Below are positions 9,714-19,367 of a DNA stretch of 64,000 nucleotides, one piece after another. Location: assembly GCF_010119235.1 (NCBI RefSeq), contig NZ_JAAATZ010000001.1:650501-714500 (forward strand), read 5' to 3'. The position numbers and the translations under genes are program-made. Below the pieces are notes generated by a model, which was not told the DNA's origin, did no database searches, and saw nothing but the letters and a program-made list of their open reading frames with translations. The DNA comes from Flavobacterium phycosphaerae (GTDB taxonomy: Bacteria; Bacteroidota; Bacteroidia; Flavobacteriales; Flavobacteriaceae). The number at the start of each line of letters is the position of its first letter. Position 1 is the stretch's first letter.

Positions 9714-10361
9714 ATGCTCAAAATCGGTCATCGCGGTGCGAAAGGACATGCAGCCGAAAATACTTTGGCTTCTTTTCAAAAAGCTATCGCGTTAAACGTT
9801 GACATGATTGAGTTGGATGTGTACCAAAGTAAAGATCATATTCCGGTAGTAATTCATGATAAAACTATCGACCGAACAACTTCGGGTTCCGGTTTGGTTG
9901 CTGATTATTTAGCTTCTGAATTGCAAAATTTTGGCATTCCTACTCTCGAAGACGTATTTCATTTGGTAAACAATCAATGCGAAATTAATATCGAAATCAA
10001 AACATTTGCTACCACTGAAAGCGTCCTGAAGTTACTGGATTCTAGTCTTTTTATAAAAGAAAAAATCCTCCTTTCCAGTTTTGATTGGAATGCGCTGCAG
10101 GAAGTGCGTTTTCATGACGATACTGTTCGAATTGGTGTTTTAACTGAAACTGATATTGACTTGGCTATGGCATTTGCCAAATTTATAAAAGCCCATTCAA
10201 TTCATCCTTATTATCACTTGTTGACGGCTGAAAATGTCAAACAAATACAAGCCAAGAATTTTAAAGTTTTCCCCTGGACGGTAAATGAACCCGAAGATAT
10301 TATCTTTGTCCAATCGTTAAACGTTGACGGCATCATTACTGATTTTCCGAATAGGCTATGA
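9714..10361 (+). CDS. Glycerophosphodiester phosphodiesterase family protein
   Basis: 215 residues, the usual size of short cytoplasmic GDPDs (UgpQ-like). N-terminal GHRGAKGHAAENTLASF holds the conserved His-Arg pair, and IELDVYQSKDHIPVVIHD supplies the Glu-x-Asp metal ligands and the second catalytic His. The C-terminus has the PWTVNEPEDI motif. It should hydrolyse glycerophosphodiesters to glycerol-3-phosphate and an alcohol. It begins two bases after the amylase stop and overlaps the next gene by four bases (ATGA), so it may be read through from the glucan operon, although no metabolic link is obvious. Confidence 0.92.
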   Translation: MLKIGHRGAKGHAAENTLASFQKAIALNVDMIELDVYQSKDHIPVVIHDKTIDRTTSGSGLVADYLASELQNFGIPTLEDVFHLVNNQCEINIEIKTFATTESVLKLLDSSLFIKEKILLSSFDWNALQEVRFHDDTVRIGVLTETDIDLAMAFAKFIKAHSIHPYYHLLTAENVKQIQAKNFKVFPWTVNEPEDIIFVQSLNVDGIITDFPNRL

Positions 10362-11572
10362 ACACAAATTATGACATTCTAATTGTAGGCGGTGGTGCAG
10401 CCGGCTTTTTCACGTCTATCAATATCGCGGAAAACAATCCGCAACTGAAAGTGGCCATCTTGGAACGCGGCAAAACCGTTCTGGAAAAAGTTCGTATATC
10501 AGGTGGTGGCCGTTGTAATGTAACCCATGCTTGTTTTGTTCCGAATGATTTGGCCAAATTTTATCCGCGTGGCGAAAAGGAATTGCGCGGACCGTTTCAT
10601 CAGTTCTGCTCAGGCGATACTATTGAATGGTTTGAACGTCATGGCGTAGCTTTAAAAATTGAAGATGACGGTCGCATGTTTCCCATTTCTGACAGCTCGC
10701 AAACCATAATTGATTGCTTTTTAACGGCTGCCAAAAAACTGAAAATAGAAGTCCTGACCGGTCAAAGTGTACAATCACTCTTTAAAGGAGAGGGCTATTG
10801 GAAAGTAGAAACCAATCACGAAACCTTTTCCTGTCAAAAACTAATTATGACCACAGGCAGCAATCCTAAAATTTGGGAAATGCTGCAAGAAATCGGACAT
10901 ACTATAGTACCGCCGGTGCCTTCCTTGTTTACTTTTAATATAAAAGATACTCGTATTAAAGATTTGATGGGAGTTTCGGCCTGGGCACAAGTAAAGGTTA
11001 AAGGAACAAAACTGGAAGCTGTCGGCCCTTTATTAATAACTCATTGGGGAATGAGTGGCCCCGGGATTTTAAGACTTTCGGCTTGGGGTGCTCGAGAACT
11101 TTTTGACAAAAATTATCAATTTACCATAGAAGTGAATTGGCTTAACGAAGTTTCTTTTGAAGAAGCAGTAGCAACTTTGAAAGAACTAAAACAAGTACAT
11201 GCCAAGAAAGCGGTAAGCAAAAAATCGCCTTTTGATTTTCCCAATCGTTTATGGGAAAGTTTAGTGCTTGCTGCTTCTATTGACATCGAAACCAAATGGG
11301 CCGATGTATCTAAAAAACAACTAACCGATTTGGCAAACCAACTGACCAACGGCCAATTTCAGGTAAATGGCAAAAGCACTTTCAAGGAAGAATTTGTCAC
11401 GGCAGGCGGCATTGATTTAAAAGAAATCAACTTCAAAACGATGGAAAGTAAACTTCATACCGACTTATTTTTTGCCGGCGAAATTGTAAATATTGACGCT
11501 ATAACGGGCGGATTTAATTTTCAAAATGCCTGGACGAGTGGATTTATTGTTGCCAATGCTATATTCAAATAA
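10358..11572 (+). CDS. HI0933-family NAD(P)/FAD-dependent oxidoreductase (BaiN-like)
   Basis: 404 residues. An N-terminal Rossmann FAD motif (IVGGGAAGFF) is followed by the family signature RISGGGRCNVTH at about residue 46. The C-terminal end has the second FAD contact region (GEIVNIDAITGGFNFQNAW), characteristic of HI0933/YhiN flavoproteins. The reaction is not known for most members; a few reduce bile-acid-like or other unsaturated substrates. Translationally coupled to the GDPD gene through an ATGA overlap. Family sure, substrate unknown. Confidence 0.9.
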   Translation: MNTNYDILIVGGGAAGFFTSINIAENNPQLKVAILERGKTVLEKVRISGGGRCNVTHACFVPNDLAKFYPRGEKELRGPFHQFCSGDTIEWFERHGVALKIEDDGRMFPISDSSQTIIDCFLTAAKKLKIEVLTGQSVQSLFKGEGYWKVETNHETFSCQKLIMTTGSNPKIWEMLQEIGHTIVPPVPSLFTFNIKDTRIKDLMGVSAWAQVKVKGTKLEAVGPLLITHWGMSGPGILRLSAWGARELFDKNYQFTIEVNWLNEVSFEEAVATLKELKQVHAKKAVSKKSPFDFPNRLWESLVLAASIDIETKWADVSKKQLTDLANQLTNGQFQVNGKSTFKEEFVTAGGIDLKEINFKTMESKLHTDLFFAGEIVNIDAITGGFNFQNAWTSGFIVANAIFK

Positions 11573-11587
11573 TTCTTATATTTTTTG

Positions 11588-11617
11588 TTGCAGGTAATTA
11601 GAAATCAGTTAAATTTG
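11588..11617 (+). promoter_or_regulatory. Bacteroidota-type promoter for the T9SS pair
   Basis: TTG at 11588-11590 and the -7 box TAAATTTG at 11610-11617, 22 bases apart start to start. Transcription would begin a few bases downstream and give a leader of roughly 14-17 nt before ATG 11638. Confidence 0.6.
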
Positions 11618-11637
11618 GTTTTTCTAAAAACAAAAAA

Positions 11638-14600
11638 ATGAAGAAAACTCTACTCCTTTTCGTTTTAATTCTCTTTGTATTACCATTCTTTTCAACCTAT
11701 GCGCAAGGTTTAACTTGTGCTGACCCAATACAAATTACAACGCTGCCCTACACCACAACTGACGACACAGCCAATTATTCCGATTCGACCGATGTAAGTC
11801 AACCGAGTATTTGTGCCAACACAACAGCAAACTATATGACGGGTAACGATGTGTTTTATGCGTATACGCCAACGACTGATGGAGTCATTTCAATAAATAT
11901 GACACCTTCTGCAAGTTGGTCAGGTATCTTTGTTTATGATGGCTGTAGCAATGTAGGAGTAGCGTGTTTAGCCGGAGTGGCAAATAGTACCAGCGGTTTA
12001 AGAACTATTAATAACTTAACCGTTCAATCCGGTCATCAATATATTATCGTTATTTCGACTTTTGCTTCTCCTCAAACCATAGGATATACTTTAGAGATTC
12101 AGCCCTTATCTTGTCTAACTCCAATAGAAGTAACTTACGGAGACATTTTTACAAATTCGGTAAATCTGAGTTGGTATGAAATGGGAACTGCAACGAGTTG
12201 GGAAGTGCTTGTTTTGCCTACAACATCTCCTGCTCCTACAGCCGATAGTTCAGGGGTAATTGTGGCAACAAATTCCTATACTACCACAAATAATTTAACT
12301 CCGAGTACTTCGTACATAGCTTATGTTAGATCGCTTTGTTCTTCAACAGACAAAAGCTCTTGGGGAATCTCTCCTGCATTCACCACTCCCTGTCTTCCGT
12401 TTTCGGTACCTTTTCAGGAAGGCTTTAACAGCACATCTGCAACTGAATCGTGTTGGCGAGTATGGAATTTTAATGGTGATGTAGATCTTTGGAATATGAA
12501 TTATACAACCGCTCCGTTTGAAGGAAACCAATGTGCCATACTATTAACAGATTATAATAATGGTAACAATAATGATTGGTTAGTATCACCAACAATAACG
12601 TTAACCGGGAACCAGGTTTTGAAATACCAATATAAAGTGCAAAGTTCTGCAGAACCTAATAATTTTAGAGTTATGCTTTCTACTAACGGTCCTAACCTAT
12701 CAGGGTTCACAACTACATTAGTCCCGTTGACAACTTATAGTAATGCAACCTATAATGAACAGGTTGTTTCGCTGGCAGGTTATTCAGGACCTGTAAATAT
12801 TGCTTGGAATGTTCCACCGAGCAGCATAGATGGCTGGAGAATATTTATAGACAATGTTATCATTGAAGATATACCAACTTGCCCGGCGCCAACAAATATA
12901 ACAAGTACAGCCGTGACACAAACTTCTGTAACTTTGGGTTGGACAGAACTTGGCACAGCTACTTCATGGGAAGTATTTGTGGTACCATCTAATTCAACAG
13001 CTCCTTTAGCTACTGATTCCGGCCAGGTCGTAACAACCAATCCTGCGGTAATATCAGGATTGAATCCTCAAACGACATACAGTTGCTATGTAAGATCAAT
13101 ATGTTCTGCCAGCGATTTGAGTAATTGGTCCTTAAAAATAGATTTTACCACTACCCTCTCAAATGATGATTGTATTAATGCCGTTGTAGCCCCAGTTAAT
13201 AATTTGTTTACTTGTACTCAGGTTGTTTCAGGAGCATTGACAGGAGCTACATCGTCAGGTCCAAATTTGGCAACCCCATGTATTGGTGTAGCCGATGATG
13301 ACGTTTGGTTTAAATTTGTAGCCAGCAATACGGAAATAAGAGCCTCTTTACATGACATTGTTGGAACGACCACTAATTTGAATATGGCTGTTTATGCCGG
13401 TCAATGTGGAGCTTTAACGCAATATGCCTGCAGTATGAGTAATACTCTATCCATTAGTCTCTATAACTTAACCATTGGAAACACTTATTACTTGAGGGTT
13501 TACTCAAATGCCAGCACTCCTCAAAATGTAACATTTAATCTTTGTGTCGCTACTATTCCAAATTGTTCCAGCGCAATACCGCTTTGTGGCCTTACAAATT
13601 ATCAAAACATGACTGGTGTAAGTAGCATTGGAGCTAAAGGATGTTTAACGACAACACCTAATCCTAGTTTCTTTTCATTAAGAGTTGGCAGCACCGGACC
13701 AATACACTTACTCTTAACACAATCATCCTTCAGTAGCTCAACCACTGGAAATTTAGATGTGGATTATGCCGCATGGGGGCCTTTCCCATCCCAAAGTGTT
13801 GCCTGTGATGCTATCAGCTCAGGACAAGATCCGGGAATTGGAGTACCGGTTACGCAACAAACAGGTTGTAGTTTTTCTCCTAATTCTGTTGAAAATCTAA
13901 ACATTGAAAATGCGGTAGTAGGACAATATTATATCATTCTAATTACAAATTATAGTGATGACCATGGATATATTACTGTAAGCCAATCCAATTCAAATCA
14001 GCCGGGAGCTGGTGCCATAGATTGTAGCAGTATAAAACTAAATGCCTTTTTGGACAATAATGCTAATGGAGCAAAAGATGTTGGTGAACCTGATTTTGGG
14101 CTGGGACAATTTCATTATGAAAAGAACAATGATGGAAATAGTCACAGCGTAATCTCACCAAGTGGGATTCATACTATCTACGATTACAACTCGGCAAACA
14201 ACTATAATTTGTCCTATACTATAAATGCTGACTATACCTCGCTTTATAATGTTACAGCAAATTACACTAATATTAACATTACTAATTCAGGGCTCCCATT
14301 TAATTACTTTCCGGTTACTCTTATACAAAACTATAATGATTTAGGAATAACCATTGTGCCTATGAGTAATCCGAGAGCTGGTTCGACATATAAAAATAAA
14401 ATTGTATACACTAACAATGGAACGCAAAGTATAGCTTCAGGAAATTTAACTTTTACTGTTGATCCTGTTACTACCATTAGTAGCATATCGCAATCTGGAA
14501 CTACAGCTATATCCAATGGTTTCTCTTATGCCTTTACCAATTTATTGCCATTTGAAAGCAGAAGCATTATAGTTACTATTACTGTACCACCGATACCAAC

Positions 14601-15390
14601 TGTTGCACTAGGACAACTTATCACCAATACCGCTTCAATAGTCCCACCTGTAGACGATGTTGTAGCCAACAATAATACCAGCAACTCAACACAAGCTGTC
14701 ATAGGAGCTTATGATCCAAATGATAAAATAGAATCCCATGGAGAACAAATTCTTTTTTCATCATTTACGGCTAATGACTATTTAGAATATACCATTCGAT
14801 TTGAAAACAATGGAAATGCTATGGCCTTGAATGTTGCTGTACATGACGTTTTAGACAGTCAGTTAGATGCCAATACTTTGGTTATGCTTGATGCAAGTGC
14901 CAATTACATTCTTGACCGATTAGGAAACACCCTTATCTGGAATTTTCAAAACATTATGTTGCCAGTAGCCATTGCTAATACTGATACGGGAAAAGGATAT
15001 ATCAAATTCAAAATCAAACCTAAACCTGGCTTTACCGTTGGAGACATCATTCCGAATACAGCTTCGATTTATTTTGACACCAATCCTGCCATCATTACGA
15101 ATACATTCAACACTAAATTTGTACAAAGTTTAAGCAATCCTACCTTTAGTAACAACACTATTGTATTGTATCCAAACCCCGCAAAGACTAGTGTGCACAT
15201 CCAAAGTGATACTACTCAACTCGAAAGCATTCATCTTTATGATATCTCAGGTAAAATTGTAAAACAAGTTGATGGCATAACTAATACACAATACACCGTA
15301 GATGTTTCAGCATTGGCAAAAGGAATTTATTTTGTGGAAATTGTCACTGAAAATAAACTCAAACAAATCAAGAAACTGATTATACAATAA
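11638..15390 (+). CDS. Large T9SS-secreted surface protein with FN3, adhesin-like and DUF7619 domains
   Basis: 1250 residues. Signal peptide at 1-22. Two fibronectin type III domains are recognisable near residues 160-245 and 418-505 (repeated signature GTATSWEV, then a YVRS..CS pattern). Between them is a MAM/cleaved-adhesin-like jelly roll (FQEGFNST, ending in DNVIIED). A Cys-containing beta domain follows, then a SdrD-like stretch (LNAFLDNNANGAKD), a DUF11-like repeat, and DUF7619 starting at GAYDPNDK (about residue 1024). The T9SS type A sorting domain starts at YPNPAKTS (about 1178) and ends KQIKKLIIQ. It should be exported, cleaved and anchored on or released from the surface. Function unknown; adhesion or glycan binding is plausible. 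Paralogue of the next gene. Confidence 0.9.
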   Translation: MKKTLLLFVLILFVLPFFSTYAQGLTCADPIQITTLPYTTTDDTANYSDSTDVSQPSICANTTANYMTGNDVFYAYTPTTDGVISINMTPSASWSGIFVYDGCSNVGVACLAGVANSTSGLRTINNLTVQSGHQYIIVISTFASPQTIGYTLEIQPLSCLTPIEVTYGDIFTNSVNLSWYEMGTATSWEVLVLPTTSPAPTADSSGVIVATNSYTTTNNLTPSTSYIAYVRSLCSSTDKSSWGISPAFTTPCLPFSVPFQEGFNSTSATESCWRVWNFNGDVDLWNMNYTTAPFEGNQCAILLTDYNNGNNNDWLVSPTITLTGNQVLKYQYKVQSSAEPNNFRVMLSTNGPNLSGFTTTLVPLTTYSNATYNEQVVSLAGYSGPVNIAWNVPPSSIDGWRIFIDNVIIEDIPTCPAPTNITSTAVTQTSVTLGWTELGTATSWEVFVVPSNSTAPLATDSGQVVTTNPAVISGLNPQTTYSCYVRSICSASDLSNWSLKIDFTTTLSNDDCINAVVAPVNNLFTCTQVVSGALTGATSSGPNLATPCIGVADDDVWFKFVASNTEIRASLHDIVGTTTNLNMAVYAGQCGALTQYACSMSNTLSISLYNLTIGNTYYLRVYSNASTPQNVTFNLCVATIPNCSSAIPLCGLTNYQNMTGVSSIGAKGCLTTTPNPSFFSLRVGSTGPIHLLLTQSSFSSSTTGNLDVDYAAWGPFPSQSVACDAISSGQDPGIGVPVTQQTGCSFSPNSVENLNIENAVVGQYYIILITNYSDDHGYITVSQSNSNQPGAGAIDCSSIKLNAFLDNNANGAKDVGEPDFGLGQFHYEKNNDGNSHSVISPSGIHTIYDYNSANNYNLSYTINADYTSLYNVTANYTNINITNSGLPFNYFPVTLIQNYNDLGITIVPMSNPRAGSTYKNKIVYTNNGTQSIASGNLTFTVDPVTTISSISQSGTTAISNGFSYAFTNLLPFESRSIIVTITVPPIPTVALGQLITNTASIVPPVDDVVANNNTSNSTQAVIGAYDPNDKIESHGEQILFSSFTANDYLEYTIRFENNGNAMALNVAVHDVLDSQLDANTLVMLDASANYILDRLGNTLIWNFQNIMLPVAIANTDTGKGYIKFKIKPKPGFTVGDIIPNTASIYFDTNPAIITNTFNTKFVQSLSNPTFSNNTIVLYPNPAKTSVHIQSDTTQLESIHLYDISGKIVKQVDGITNTQYTVDVSALAKGIYFVEIVTENKLKQIKKLIIQ

Positions 15391-15406
15391 ACCTTAAGAT
15401 AAAAAC

Positions 15407-17680
15407 ATGAAGAAGCTGCTACTTTCACTCTGTCTTGGATTGTATTCCATCACCGGATTTTCACAATTTTTTGAAGGCTTCGAAAACACCAACGGACCTG
15501 AACCGCTTCCTACCTCCGCCTGGACACTATCCAGCGGCAACTGGGCCTTTTTATCCAATGAATTTGGAATAATGGAACAATGGAAAACAAACAATACCAT
15601 CCCATATCAAGGTACCAATTCGGCCTATATTTCAAGAGAAAATATAGGAGTTGGCAACACAGAAGAAGATTATCTTATTACTCCACTTGTAAACATCCCG
15701 ATAAACGGTCAATTAAAATTTTGGAGCAGAACTTTTACTAACGGTGATCAAGGAACTTTATATCAAATAAGAGTCGCACCGATGACGACTGCTCAAACTA
15801 ATGTAGCTTCATACAGTATTTTGGCACAATACACCGAGAATCAATTAAGCACCACATTTGACACTTATGAAGAAAAAACTATAAATCTATCTGCCTTTGC
15901 CGGACAAGCTATATATATTGCATTTGTTCGTGTTTTTACACAGCCAACCGTAGCTTTGGGCGGGGATCGTTGGTTACTGGATAATGTTTCGATAGAAACT
16001 TCAAATTGTCCAAAGCCTACCCAATTAGTATCAAGTTCAATCACACCCACCTCAGCGGTATTAAATTGGATTGAAACAGGAAATGCCACCTCATGGGAAG
16101 TTTTATTAATTCCGCAAGGCGATCCAACTCCATTACCTTCAAATAGTGGTTGGATTACGACAACAAACCCTTTTGTTGTAACAGGTTTAATGCCTAATAC
16201 TTGTTACTCCTACTATGTACGTTCATTATGCTCTTCTACTGAAAAAAGTAATTGGTCAGAATCTGGTAACTTTTGTACTTATGATTGCACCAATAACGGA
16301 AATTGCAATGATAATCTAAATCTAATTGCTTTCGTTGACAGCAATAATAATGGAGTTAAAGACACGAATGAAATCGACTTCAATTATGGTTATTTTACGT
16401 ATGAAATTAATAATTCAGGAGTACCAACTTACGGTTATCCCAATAATGGGACTTATTTTGTTTTTGATGACAACCCAACTAATAGCTATTCTATTCATTT
16501 TGATGTGGCATCTGCTTATGCTTCTTATTTCAGTTCCTCGTCAAATTATAACAATATTATAATATCCGGTGGCGGTTCTCAAATCTTATATTTCCCGATA
16601 ACACCACTTCAGTCTTATGACGATTTAGAAGTAACAATACTCCCAAGTAACAGTCCACGACTGGGGTTCTCCTATTATAATTACATAAGAATAAAAAACA
16701 ATGGGCCAGTTACTGTAAGTACGGGCACTTTAACTTTCACGAAAGCCTCAGCAGTTTCAATTATAAGTGTTTCTGAAAGTAGCGTTACTACAACACCAAC
16801 AGGTTTTACTTATACGTTTAGCAACCTGGCTCCTAATCAAGAACTCCTTATTTCGGTAAATATGCAGGTACCCACCATACCTACAGTAAACTTAGGAGAT
16901 ATGCTTACCAATACAGCAACTGTTGCCTCATTAAACACCGATGCGTTTCCTTTAAATAACAATTACAGTTTATCTCAAATTGTAGTGGGTTCCTACGACC
17001 CTAATGATAAAAGCGAATCCCACGGCGGTAAAATAGGACTCGATACTTTTACCGATAATGATTACTTGTATTACATGATTCAATTTGAAAACACTGGTAC
17101 TGCCAATGCTGAATTCATACGAATTGAGGATGTGTTGGACGCCCGTATAGACGAAACCACTTTTGAAATGATTCGTGCCAGTCATACGGTAAATACCTCA
17201 CTTTCCGGAAATCAACTGACCTGGCATTTTTATAACATCAACTTACCTCCTACCATAAGTCAACCTGACCAAAGTCACGGCTATGTGTTCTTTAAAATAA
17301 AACCTAAAACGGGTTATGCAGCAGGAGACATCATCCCGAATACCGCTGCCATTTATTTTGACTATAATCCGGCAATTGTGACTAACACTTTTAACACGGA
17401 GTTTTTCAGCAGTTTGGGGAATTCATCTTTTGCAGCATCGGAATCCTTCCATTTATATCCGAATCCGGCTCATCACAATGTAAAAATCAGTTTGAATACA
17501 AATGACAAAATCGATGAAATCCGATTCTATGATATTTCAGGCAAACTGACTAAGAGAGTGACAACTATTGATGCCTTATCGTCAGACATTGATGTTTCAG
17601 GATTAGAAAAAGGGATTTACTTTGTTGAAATAAAGACAGAGAACAAATCAAAACAAATCAAAAAGCTCATCATTCAATAA
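15407..17680 (+). CDS. T9SS-secreted surface protein, shorter paralogue
   Basis: 757 residues. Signal peptide MKKLLLSLCLGLYSITGFSQ, then a cleaved-adhesin/MAM-like domain (residues about 20-200, WLLDNVSIE at its end), one FN3 domain (about 203-290, with GNATSWEV), the SdrD-like stretch LIAFVDSNNNGVKD, a DUF11-like domain, DUF7619 from GSYDPNDK (about 528), and a type A sorting domain from YPNPAHHN (about 684), ending in KQIKKLIIQ. The order matches the C-terminal two thirds of the neighbour upstream, 16 bases away, so the pair most likely arose by tandem duplication followed by loss or gain of N-terminal modules. Likely co-transcribed with it. Confidence 0.9.
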   Translation: MKKLLLSLCLGLYSITGFSQFFEGFENTNGPEPLPTSAWTLSSGNWAFLSNEFGIMEQWKTNNTIPYQGTNSAYISRENIGVGNTEEDYLITPLVNIPINGQLKFWSRTFTNGDQGTLYQIRVAPMTTAQTNVASYSILAQYTENQLSTTFDTYEEKTINLSAFAGQAIYIAFVRVFTQPTVALGGDRWLLDNVSIETSNCPKPTQLVSSSITPTSAVLNWIETGNATSWEVLLIPQGDPTPLPSNSGWITTTNPFVVTGLMPNTCYSYYVRSLCSSTEKSNWSESGNFCTYDCTNNGNCNDNLNLIAFVDSNNNGVKDTNEIDFNYGYFTYEINNSGVPTYGYPNNGTYFVFDDNPTNSYSIHFDVASAYASYFSSSSNYNNIIISGGGSQILYFPITPLQSYDDLEVTILPSNSPRLGFSYYNYIRIKNNGPVTVSTGTLTFTKASAVSIISVSESSVTTTPTGFTYTFSNLAPNQELLISVNMQVPTIPTVNLGDMLTNTATVASLNTDAFPLNNNYSLSQIVVGSYDPNDKSESHGGKIGLDTFTDNDYLYYMIQFENTGTANAEFIRIEDVLDARIDETTFEMIRASHTVNTSLSGNQLTWHFYNINLPPTISQPDQSHGYVFFKIKPKTGYAAGDIIPNTAAIYFDYNPAIVTNTFNTEFFSSLGNSSFAASESFHLYPNPAHHNVKISLNTNDKIDEIRFYDISGKLTKRVTTIDALSSDIDVSGLEKGIYFVEIKTENKSKQIKKLIIQ

Positions 17681-17688
17681 ACAACAAT

Positions 17689-17719
17689 AAAAAAGTCCCG
17701 AGAAAATCGGGACTTTTTT
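17689..17719. terminator. Bidirectional terminator between T9SS gene and tspO
   Basis: Perfect 13-bp stem AAAAAAGTCCCGA / TCGGGACTTTTTT around loop GAAAA, A-run on one side and T-run on the other, between two convergent genes. Confidence 0.92.
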
Positions 17720-17720
17720 A

Positions 17721-18194
17721 TTAGTTCAAATACCAAATACTTCCGTTTAAAACAGTAGCAAAACTTACCCATGCTAAATAAGGTACTAAAAGGTAACCTG
17801 CAACTTTATCAATATTTTTAAACTGAGTATAGGTTTCAAAAATCATCGCCCACAAAAGCAATATTTCGAAGAAAGCCAACATAGGATTGTGCAGGCCAAA
17901 AAACAAAAAGGACCACAAGGTATTCAACCCCAATTGCACCAAGAAAAATATAAAAGCTTTTTTCACATTGGCTTCGTCAGTGTCAATTTTGTTCCAAATT
18001 CTACCGGCAGCATACCCCATCAGGATGTATAATAAGGTCCAAACCGGGGCAAAAACCCAATTCGGTGGATTGAAACTTGGTTTATTAATCATGGCATACC
18101 AAGTAGGAATATTTTCTCTGGTTACTAAGCTTGAAAAATAACCCACCGCCAAACAAGTCATGATTACAGTGGCTATTCGAAGTATTTTTTGCAT
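17721..18194 (-). CDS. tspO: TspO/MBR family protein
   Basis: 157 residues with five hydrophobic segments, the standard TspO topology and length. Family signature residues are visible: PSFNPPNWVFAPVWTLLYILMG in the first loop and second helix (WxPPxxxFxPVWT region), LNTLWSFLFFG, and a C-terminal WVSFATVLN. TspO proteins bind or degrade tetrapyrroles and respond to stress in the envelope. Convergent with the T9SS gene, divergent from mvaD with a promoter for each in the 79-bp gap. Confidence 0.93.
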   Translation of the reverse strand: MQKILRIATVIMTCLAVGYFSSLVTRENIPTWYAMINKPSFNPPNWVFAPVWTLLYILMGYAAGRIWNKIDTDEANVKKAFIFFLVQLGLNTLWSFLFFGLHNPMLAFFEILLLWAMIFETYTQFKNIDKVAGYLLVPYLAWVSFATVLNGSIWYLN

Positions 18195-18210
18195 TTCAAA
18201 TTATTTTATC

Positions 18211-18218
18211 CAAAGATA
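18211..18218 (-). promoter_or_regulatory. -7 box of tspO promoter
   Basis: On the minus strand this reads TATCTTTG, an exact TAnnTTTG. The leader to the tspO ATG (18194) would be about 10 nt. Confidence 0.6.
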
Positions 18219-18249
18219 CCACACAATTTTTTACTATTTTTAAAAAAAG

Positions 18250-18257
18250 TATCTTTG
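18250..18257 (+). promoter_or_regulatory. -7 box of mvaD promoter
   Basis: TATCTTTGC, exact consensus, 16 bases before ATG 18274. It faces away from the identical tspO box 31 bases upstream. Confidence 0.65.
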
Positions 18258-18273
18258 CCTCAAATTCAAATCT

Positions 18274-19362
18274 ATGACAACTGAAAAGGATTTTGTTACT
18301 CCAAATTTTACTAACACTGTTGAAAACGGAAGTTTCCGGTGGAGTGCTCCGAGTAACATTGCATTAGTGAAATACTGGGGAAAGAAAACCAATCAAATCC
18401 CGGCCAATCCCTCCATAAGTTTTACTTTAAATAATTGCAAGACCATAACGCAGTTAGCCTTTTCTCATAAAGAAAACGACGGAGACTTTTCTTTTGATTT
18501 GTTGTTTGAAGGAAAACCAAAGGAAGATTTCAAACCCAAAATTAAAAAATTTTTGGAACGTATTGAACCCTACTGTCCCTATTTAAAAAACTATCATTTT
18601 ACTATCGATACGCTGAACACTTTTCCTCACAGCTCCGGTATAGCATCTTCCGCTTCGGGCATGGCAGCTTTGGCGATGAATATTATGAGTTTAGAAAAAC
18701 AATTAAATCCTGAAATGACTGAAGATTTCTTTTACCAAAAAGCCTCTTTCTTAGCCCGATTAGGTTCAGGAAGTGCCTGCCGTAGTGTAAAAGGAAGTGT
18801 AGTAGTTTGGGGCAATCATGACGAGATTGAAGGAAGTTCAGATTTGTTTGGCGTAGCATTTCCGTCAAAAGTTCACGCTAATTTTAAGAATTATCAGGAT
18901 ACAATTCTGTTGGTTGACAAAGGAGAAAAACAAGTTTCCAGCACTGTCGGACACGATTTGATGCACAATCATCCTTTTGCGGAGCAGCGTTTTGCACAAG
19001 CGCATACTAATTTGTCTGCCATGAAAAAGGTATTGGAAACCGGTGATTTAGAACAATTTATTCAAATTACCGAAAGTGAAGCCCTGACGTTGCATGCCAT
19101 GATGATGACTTCGTTACCCTATTTTATTTTGATGAAACCTAACACACTCGAAATCATCAACAAAATTTGGGCTTTCAGAAACGAAACGAAAATTCCTATA
19201 TGTTTCACACTGGATGCTGGAGCTAATGTGCATGTTTTGTATCCCGAAAACGTTAGAGTAAGCGTTTTGCAATTTATTACCAGTGAATTAGTTGGCTTTT
19301 GTCAAAATGGTAACTATATTTGTGATGCAATTGGAATTGGTGCAATAGAAACTATCAATTAA
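18274..19362 (+). CDS. mvaD: Diphosphomevalonate decarboxylase
   Basis: 362 residues. The family N-terminal signature SNIALVKYWGKK (residues about 28-39) is present, as is the GHMP phosphate-binding stretch HSSGIASSASGMAALA (about 115-130), LGSGSACRSVKGS, and the catalytic Asp in FTLDAGANVHV near the C-terminus. It makes isopentenyl diphosphate from mevalonate diphosphate with ATP. Followed by a mevalonate kinase and a prenyltransferase, so the cluster runs from mevalonate to prenylated product. Strong promoter signature directly upstream. Confidence 0.95.
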   Translation: MTTEKDFVTPNFTNTVENGSFRWSAPSNIALVKYWGKKTNQIPANPSISFTLNNCKTITQLAFSHKENDGDFSFDLLFEGKPKEDFKPKIKKFLERIEPYCPYLKNYHFTIDTLNTFPHSSGIASSASGMAALAMNIMSLEKQLNPEMTEDFFYQKASFLARLGSGSACRSVKGSVVVWGNHDEIEGSSDLFGVAFPSKVHANFKNYQDTILLVDKGEKQVSSTVGHDLMHNHPFAEQRFAQAHTNLSAMKKVLETGDLEQFIQITESEALTLHAMMMTSLPYFILMKPNTLEIINKIWAFRNETKIPICFTLDAGANVHVLYPENVRVSVLQFITSELVGFCQNGNYICDAIGIGAIETIN

Positions 19363-19367
19363 AATCT

